Shown in pieces: positions 57,803 through 64,000 of a stretch of 64,000 nt of DNA. The notes under the pieces were generated by a model. It saw nothing but the letters and a program-made list of their open reading frames with translations, was not told the DNA's origin and ran no database searches. The DNA lies in assembly GCF_040869045.1 (NCBI RefSeq), contig NC_090323.1, forward strand, positions 168,724,083 through 168,788,082. The letters are read 5' to 3'. Both the position numbers and the translations under genes were made by a program. The DNA comes from Eurosta solidaginis (lineage: Eukaryota; Arthropoda; Insecta; Diptera; Tephritidae). How positions within the stretch are numbered: position 1 is the stretch's first letter; each line of letters opens with the position of its first letter.

Positions 57803-59332
57803 TAGGGGTTGGAAACCTACTTTATGCCCCATCAGCCTTTTTTCCATCATGCTTGAGAATAGTACTGCACCTCATTTTGAATTCGAGCGCTGGAATCATT
57901 TTTGCCAAGATTTTTTGATATGCAAAAACCAAAAAAGTTACGCAGAAGAAAATCAAAGTTTAATAGGCATCCCAAGTAGGCGGAATACATTAGCTCGAAG
58001 ACTCTTTCATCTATCCCTCAAACACATCAGTCCATCTAGGAAGGTGTTATTAATGTACCCTGAGAACTGTTTTCTTCCTCTTCTTGCTATTTCAGAGATA
58101 TTTGGAATACTAACAAAATGGGAATACTATAAATGGATCATGGAGTTCAATTTAATCAAGCTCAATACCACACTTAGTCAAAGATCCTCATTCATTCTTT
58201 AGGTAAAATTATTATTTTTAAAAAGCTTTTTTTTTCTTACCGTTTTTTATGTCTAACATTTTTACAAACTTGCTAATTTTGTTTCACTTATCCAAACTAA
58301 TTCATTTCTTTTATTATAAGTTATTGCGCAGATTTCATCTTATAAGCGAGTACTTTATGCCCAAATTACGCCATTGTTTAAATAGAAAAAAATTTGAATA
58401 ATCGTAACGATTCATTGTGGCGATCGTAAAGAGTTGCTGGGTTTTTGTGCCTTGTTATGTAGTAAATTTATTAATCAAGTTTCTTGACAGACGCGCAGGC
58501 GCGCACCGTCAGACTTCGGAATAAAAAATCTATTGTAATGATGGACTGATGGAGAAGCCATAAAAAATAAATATAAGTTCTTTTCATTCCATCAAAATGA
58601 ATCATAGATTTGATCTACAAAAAAAGTTGAAAGACTAAATCTTCGTTATAGCTATAGAAAATAGGGAAATCGTATTTTGTAAATGTTGTTGATAACCAGA
58701 ATTGAAAAAAAGAAATATAGAATACAAAGAATCACATGGGGTCATTTTGACGTCATCCGAGCGCAAGTTATATAAAATGGGAAGAAATGCCTTTTTAGCA
58801 AATGGTTAAATAAAAAGATCCCATATCTGGGATTTCGGTTGAAGAATGCTGAGATGAAAACCGCCCTTTCATAGGCCGCCAAGATATTACCATTTTGAAA
58901 AAAAATTTCTGGAGGACACCTTTGGATCATACACAGTGTTCTTTGTAGATTTTACCTACGTGTTTGAAGAAGGATCATTCACCTCTCAGGTATTCATAAG
59001 GAAGGTAATAAATGGTACGGCAGTTTCCTCAAATATCTTGGAAAAGGATTTCGTAAAACCGTAAACGATTCTAGTCTTCTTTCTTTAACCATTGTCACAG
59101 TGAGATTTTCATAGAACGTAAGTCTATTTTGGGGGCAGATCGGGAATTTCTCATAGGTCAGAAGAGAAATTTGAAAAAAATAATAGCGGCGGTTTATATT
59201 TTTCTTATTACTGGGCTACTATAAGGATTAAGGAGATATAAACTACTTTGGCGCCCCATTAGTGTTGTTTCTTCCATCATGGTTGAGAACCGAACTGCAC
59301 CCCATTTTAGATCACAGGGCTAGAATCATCTG
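57803..59332 (+). repeat. Pair of diverged ~100-bp repeats
   Basis: 57803-57902 and 59219-59332 share 'aaac.tact...gccccat.ag', 'tccatcatg.ttgagaa' and 'actgcac.ccatttt', offset by about 1.42 kb. Weaker similarity precedes both. The open frame 57765-58202 crosses the first copy and has no recognised domain. The interval between (57903-59218) holds nothing else that I can name. Confidence 0.5.
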
Positions 59333-59498
59333 GCTGCAAAGGTAATGTAATATGTAGGCACTTTTAAAAATAGAACAAACAGATAGTTTAGTAAACCGTA
59401 TTAAGCAATCGGAACTTAAAAGTTTCACGAACTCATTAAAATATCATTTTAGCACATTAAAGGCATTTGACCTTCCAATATGGGCCTTTCTCAGTGGC

Positions 59499-59925
59499 AG
59501 CTGTTGTAGTTGTTGTTGCTTTTGAAGTGATATATACACTCCCCGAAAGCCTTGGGGAGTGCTATCGATGTTCATGGTCCTTTGCCGGATACAGATCCGA
59601 CACGATCCGGTAACAAGCACTATTAAAGAACTAACCCGATCATCTCGGGAATGATTTGGTATAACGACATGAAACCTTCTAGAGCATTCCACCCTCCCAC
59701 TCCCTAGATTCATGAGGAACTTTAGGTTGCCAGAGCCTCGGCTGTTAAATAAACAGGATTGCCCACGGGTAGGTGTGATTGACAATTGTGTTGGAGAAGC
59801 TATATATTGCGCTGTCAACCTTTCGAAAAGGTTGCGCTACACAACCCTTGAATCAATTTTAGTCGACTTTTATGACAGGCATACCTACCGCGGGTATATT
59901 CTAATCTCCCTAACCTATGCTATAT
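59499..59925 (-). mobile_element. LINE 3' end with (CAA)n tail, copy 3
   Basis: The most extended copy, minus strand. From 'aatatacccgcggtaggtat' (59903 downwards), 'gcgcaatatatagcttctcc' and 'aacagccgaggctctggc' to the core shared with copies 1, 2 and 4, ending in a CAA-type tail at 59525-59499. Confidence 0.65.
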
Positions 59926-59957
59926 TAAGGTGTTCGCACAGTGGAGTCGTTTTTTGA

Positions 59958-60330
59958 GAACAAATAAATAAACACTGGCATTCTCCTGGACATAGAATGA
60001 GCCTTCAATAATATTCCACACGAAGCAAAAGAAAATTGTTATATTGCAAGTACTATTGTGACTTGGAAAGGTTCGGCTACTGGGAGCTGATTTAATCACA
60101 GCACATACATATTCTCTGGGTTTCCGTTATAGATCGTTTACCATGTCATCTAAACAGCAAATAGGTTAAAGTGATGGCTCACGCAAATGATGTATACCAA
60201 AACTGGTATATTCGATGTATTCAGCGGGATCATATAGGTATCACCGAGGAACACAAGTAGCTGGGCGGATGCCGCAGGACCAGCCGTGAATCTTCCAAAG
60301 ACAAAACTAGTTCTCTTCACCTTTTCACGA
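59958..60330 (+). pseudogene. I-like LINE reverse transcriptase, highly decayed
   Basis: Plus strand frames contain GILLDIE, a stop, then AFNNIPHEA (motif A of RNase H-bearing LINEs, compare FVDVEGAFNNV at 7194). Later come VMAHANDVYQ in the position of the YADD motif and 'LPKTKLVLF', the block after it. The spacing and order support an old relic of the family at 6.7-8.9 kb. Both catalytic motifs are damaged. Confidence 0.55.
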
Positions 60331-61842
60331 TATTTTCAAGATTCAAATTTTTTCTCAAAATGGTCAAGAACTTCCACGAAATTTCAACGATTACTTGCTG
60401 ATCCTATCGTCAAATTTTTTAGGGAATCTTCCAGAACTCGCGTATGTTAAACCTGAGCAACCTCTCAAGCAGATGGAAAAAGGGAGCACGACTCCCACCG
60501 GTGCTTTTCAACATTTGTCTGTTTTTATCAAATTTTCAATTGGTTAACTCAAAAAGTCTCAAATCCACCACTTCCAGCGATTAAGTAAAGAAGTTAGTTG
60601 CTGACGTGCATGACTCCGACACGATAGTTTTTGAAGACTGAGTAAGCTTTGTATCGCAGGTTGATGGAGAAAAAACCCAGCACATGAGAAATAGAAATCC
60701 GCATTAGACCTCAAATTTTCCATTCATTGCCTTAACAAATGATCAGCCTATGGCCTTAAAAGAATTCCATTAAATTCACCACTCGCCACAAGGTACCAAA
60801 AACAAATTTATGCAAAATCATACACTATTCAATAGCGAATTCCCGCATATTTACTTCTAGGAACATACAAACCTACGCCAACTTATTTCAACATTTCAAC
60901 CGTTAGCCTTTTATTATGCTAACTTTGTTTGCTATCTAAAATTTCATCACATCGAAAGTAATCAAAAGCGATTTAGCATCGAGTCAATATCGTCTTAAAA
61001 TCAATAAAAATCGTTTACTCTACCAGAACAGCTTTTAAACATATTCACACAAATAAACAAAGATTTCAGATTGCCTGGACACTCAAATCAATACTAAATA
61101 CGGAGCATAAAACCATACATACTTATGTACATATGTATGTATGTAGTATGTTCAATGTGCATAATCATTAAGCTTAAAAAATCCAATGCAAATGCGGAGG
61201 CGGATGACTGGCACCGGCGCTAGCGATGCTATTGATATTGACTACGGAATATCTACCCGCCTTTCTGCTGCACGTCATATTGTGCTCTGCGCATGCGCAC
61301 TTTGTGTGTAAGCATTACGGCTGGCGCATATAGCAGACAAAAATTATTTCTCACCATTCATCTGTAAAATTTCGCATATTAAGTAAGTACAACCCAAAAT
61401 TATCACAATAGGGCATCAACACTTTGGCGCGCGATGCCAGTCAGCTGGCAAAGCGTAGCTAAATCAAAAATTTTGTGCACAGTGGTGTCAGGCTGATATA
61501 TTTTTAAGCAAAGATAAAAAAACTCTTAGTAACATCTAATTAATTTAAAACTATTGAAAACCATAAACATCATATATAATTATAAGGATAACGAAAGTTA
61601 AGTAGAGTTGTGTAATTGTGCGGAAACCGAGGCCGGATATATTTATTGCAAAATTTAAATTTGTTCTATCAAGCATTTTAGTATGCTACAATGCTACATA
61701 CATACAATCGATATTCCATAAAAAACCATGTTTTTAAACTAAAATACTACAGAAAGTAGAATCGATACTTTGCAAATCTAAAGATCTTTGGACTGCCTTC
61801 AGTTCGCTTATGAGGGCTTAAATTATTCTTGGCTGCCGTTTC
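60331..61842. other. No gene seen; may include unique DNA
   Basis: No coding region was supported. A TATG-rich stretch lies near 61120-61150. 61180-61480 is less AT-rich and shows no repeat match inside the window. Confidence 0.4.
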
Positions 61843-62092
61843 GAAAACGCCCTATCTCAGCAAACGTTTTAGCTACGCCCCATTTCAGAATTCGTTTGAA
61901 GAACGCACTACTTAGATTTTATTCCAAACGCCATATATGAGCTTGAATTCAATACACTTTGACATTAGCTGGGTCTTTTATGAAACAAATTCTCAGATAC
62001 GGTGTTTTTCATTCGAGTTCTGAAATATGGCGTTGCTCAAACATTTTCAAATTCTGCAGTAGGTGATTTTGAAAATTGGATAGGGTGTTTTT
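61843..62092. repeat. ~28-bp direct and inverted repeat cluster
   Basis: On the plus strand about four diverged units like aaacgcc.tatctcag..ttcgttt occur at 61843-61951. On the minus strand similar units (aacgccatatttcagaactc, aacaccgtatctgagaattt) occur at 62090-61985. The LINE 3' end at 62096 abuts it. Confidence 0.55.
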
Positions 62093-62095
62093 TAA

Positions 62096-62260
62096 CTGGT
62101 AATGTGGTCATACCAAATCGTTCCCGAGATACTCGGGCTAGTACCTTTATGGTGCTTGTTTCCGAAACGTACCGGATCTGCATACGGAAAAGGACCATCA
62201 ACATCGATAACACTCCCCAAGGCCTTTGCGGAGTGTCCTTATCGCTACAACAACAACAAC
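62096..62260 (+). mobile_element. LINE 3' end with (CAA)n tail, copy 4
   Basis: The least decayed core copy: ggtcataccaaatcgttccc, gaccatcaacatcgataaca, ctccccaaggcctttgcgga, then atcgctacaacaacaacaac. 5' truncated. Confidence 0.7.
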
Positions 62261-64000
62261 ATGAGGGGTGTTAGTCTACTCTGTCGTTGAAATTTCCTGA
62301 GTACCAGCACTCTTTGGATTTCTAGCAACGTTTTTTTGTATTTTATTGGAATACTATCGGTTGGTGGGATAGAGAAATTTATTGAGGCTTTCATGATTAT
62401 CTCGGCTCTTGGTTGATAATGGGGAACAATAGTGTCATCAATCTAAAACGAGTGGCTTTCGTCTATTGCATTTGTTGGCGTTAGATCCACGTCGGAGTAG
62501 GTCGTGAGTACTCAGAAAAAGCTGTTTCAATCACCTCAGAAAACGTCACTGAATTTTTCTCGAATGATATTATTTGAAGTGTCTTATTTCTCCGAAACAT
62601 CTAGTCAAACCAATACTTTTGAACTTGAAATAATTTCATAGTTTGTGACTGTAGACTCGTTGTCAACTTTAGAGCAACTCAATATTTTACTGGGTTCTGA
62701 AACGAAATCTTTTGTTCCAGGGCCAGTAAAGGCTCCAAACCAGATATTGCACACCCAGATCGATATGCTTAGAAAGCGCGTAATGTGTCAACTCAATTTT
62801 TGTTTTTTTTAAAGCCTTTCCACCCTAGAGATATTACTAAATCGAATGAAGAGTTCGGTAGATATTGAATTAGGAAGCACCCTGGTATTTCTAATATCCA
62901 ACTTTCGGATTTTTTAGTTTGCTCCAAACAACGAACTTGTGACAAACATAAAATAAGAGCACATAATGTTGTCATCACTGCGCCCTGAGCTATGTTGACG
63001 AAAATATACCGACAAGTTTCTTCTGCACAAGGTGTCAGGAAAAGAAATTTAATTCATCACTTCCTCCTACAATCGACTCAAATATCAACACGATTGCTTT
63101 ATAGTCTTTCGTTAGCTAGCCCGGTAGAAGAAACTCACTTGGATGGCATGGACGTACGCTGTTATAGCACATAACATAACGGTGATGTAAGCTAAAGCCA
63201 CTTAGAATAAGACAGTGAAATTTCCTAGAATCCCAATTACCATTTATAGGGCTTACCAAAGTTCAATACCTTTGGACTATCCACTTCCGGATTGATTACT
63301 GTACAGTGTTTCTTTTCCTTACCCGAAGCTCAGCAGTGTAGGGGCGAACTTTTTCAGCGGGTCTTCGCGTTCCCTACAGCGCTTAAAGTTTGATGTAGCT
63401 GTACCTATGAGTGCTAAAAGATACACATGGAGTGATATCTATATAACCGGATCAGACTTTTCTAGGCTGTCTGCGTGAGTGTAAAAATCTTTAACTGTAG
63501 TACACTGGATAACATCTGTTACTTTGAAGATGCTATAGTGGTTGGGCGGCCATCTTGAAATTTTGGTTTACACTGAGCTTCTAACAAAAAACCCCGCATC
63601 AACCTTCCCTTCAAACGGTGACCCATTTGTGAATTATTAAGCTAGTACACTTTGTCAGATTATTTCCTCTTCTCAGCTCTATCTCGAGCTAATGACTATG
63701 TTAAACTTGCACAGGTGCCAATCCGCGGCACTTGCCGATATTAGTTCCATATAGATGATATTGCTCAGAAAGCCTGCAGCTTGTGCCATGTGCCACGATA
63801 TTTGATTTACTACCGGGCATTACGCCCAACAAAATCTTATATAAATTTTTTATATTTGGGTATCGGTGTCTTATATAACCTAAGAAAGGTTTGGGGAACT
63901 GGGCGGTGCCATGTTCATACGTAAGTGCTACACCCGTGCTAATAAAAAGGCTTCTGTTCGTCTTAGCTCTGAATTTATTATGGTTCAAATTAATGCTGAA
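62261..64000. other. No gene supported
   Basis: The longest frame (63988-63701, minus, 95 codons) shows no recognised motif. Nothing else was identified. Confidence 0.4.

Noticed and set aside
57765..58202. 145-codon plus-strand frame
   Set aside because: No family signature. It crosses a diverged repeat and a T run, so it is probably chance.
63701..63988. 95-codon minus-strand frame at the right edge
   Set aside because: No motif recognised. Composition is like its surroundings, and it could be cut by the window edge.

Overview
This window looks like repeat-rich, non-genic DNA from a higher fly, most likely a tephritid fruit fly (Bactrocera, Zeugodacus or Ceratitis type). That assignment is an inference. 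It rests on hAT, I-like, Jockey-like and RTE-like LINEs, a CsRn1-type and another Ty3/gypsy LTR element, tRNA-derived SINEs, short non-autonomous Helitrons and LINE 3' ends tailed by (CAA)n, and on the resemblance of several of these to elements I know from tephritids. No intact host gene, rRNA or functional tRNA could be supported. No prokaryotic feature is present. Nearly all long open frames belong to mobile elements, and all of these are broken.

Layout. 1-2996: a structurally complete hAT element (64-2869) with a perfect 8-bp target duplication, sitting inside an older short open frame. 5.6-10.1 kb: an inverted-repeat element, a LINE 3' end, a decayed RNase H-bearing I-like LINE, and an 11-bp TATCGA minisatellite with a long arm and a short inverted arm. 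10.4-21.9 kb: Helitron territory. Two Helitrons lie head to tail (11881-18181 and 18182-19857). Each carries a long array of an 89-bp unit that itself resolves into eight 11-bp subrepeats. Further Helitron-like pieces and a 119-bp x7 array follow. 22-33.9 kb: an RTE-like LINE 3' end, two full copies and one palindromic copy of a dispersed '129-bp module' family (23967-25476, 27479-29426, 30579-31996), a tRNA-like SINE and a second LINE 3' end. 34.0-37.6 kb: a young Jockey-like LINE on the minus strand with intact EN and RT motifs and an N-terminal 2A-like motif, broken by one frameshift and one nonsense codon. 38-43.5 kb: SINE pieces, an expanded 13-unit copy of the 129-bp family between inverted arms, and a LINE relic split by another repeat.

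43.9-57.5 kb is a four-level nest. A 129-bp-family repeat (plus) was split by a 5'-truncated CR1/Jockey-like LINE (minus). That LINE was split by a CsRn1-like LTR retrotransposon (plus), whose gag gene was in turn split by an internally deleted Ty3/gypsy element (minus) with near-identical LTRs and an ATAT target duplication. The order of insertion can be read directly from interrupted reading frames.

57.5-64 kb holds LINE 3' ends, a very decayed I-like RT, a small ~28-bp direct/inverted repeat cluster and long stretches with nothing recognisable. The window records successive transposition and tandem amplification rather than cooperating host genes. The main points of novelty are the shared 11-bp and 129-bp architectures across repeat families, the tandem Helitrons that carry the arrays, and the clear insertion chronology of the nest.
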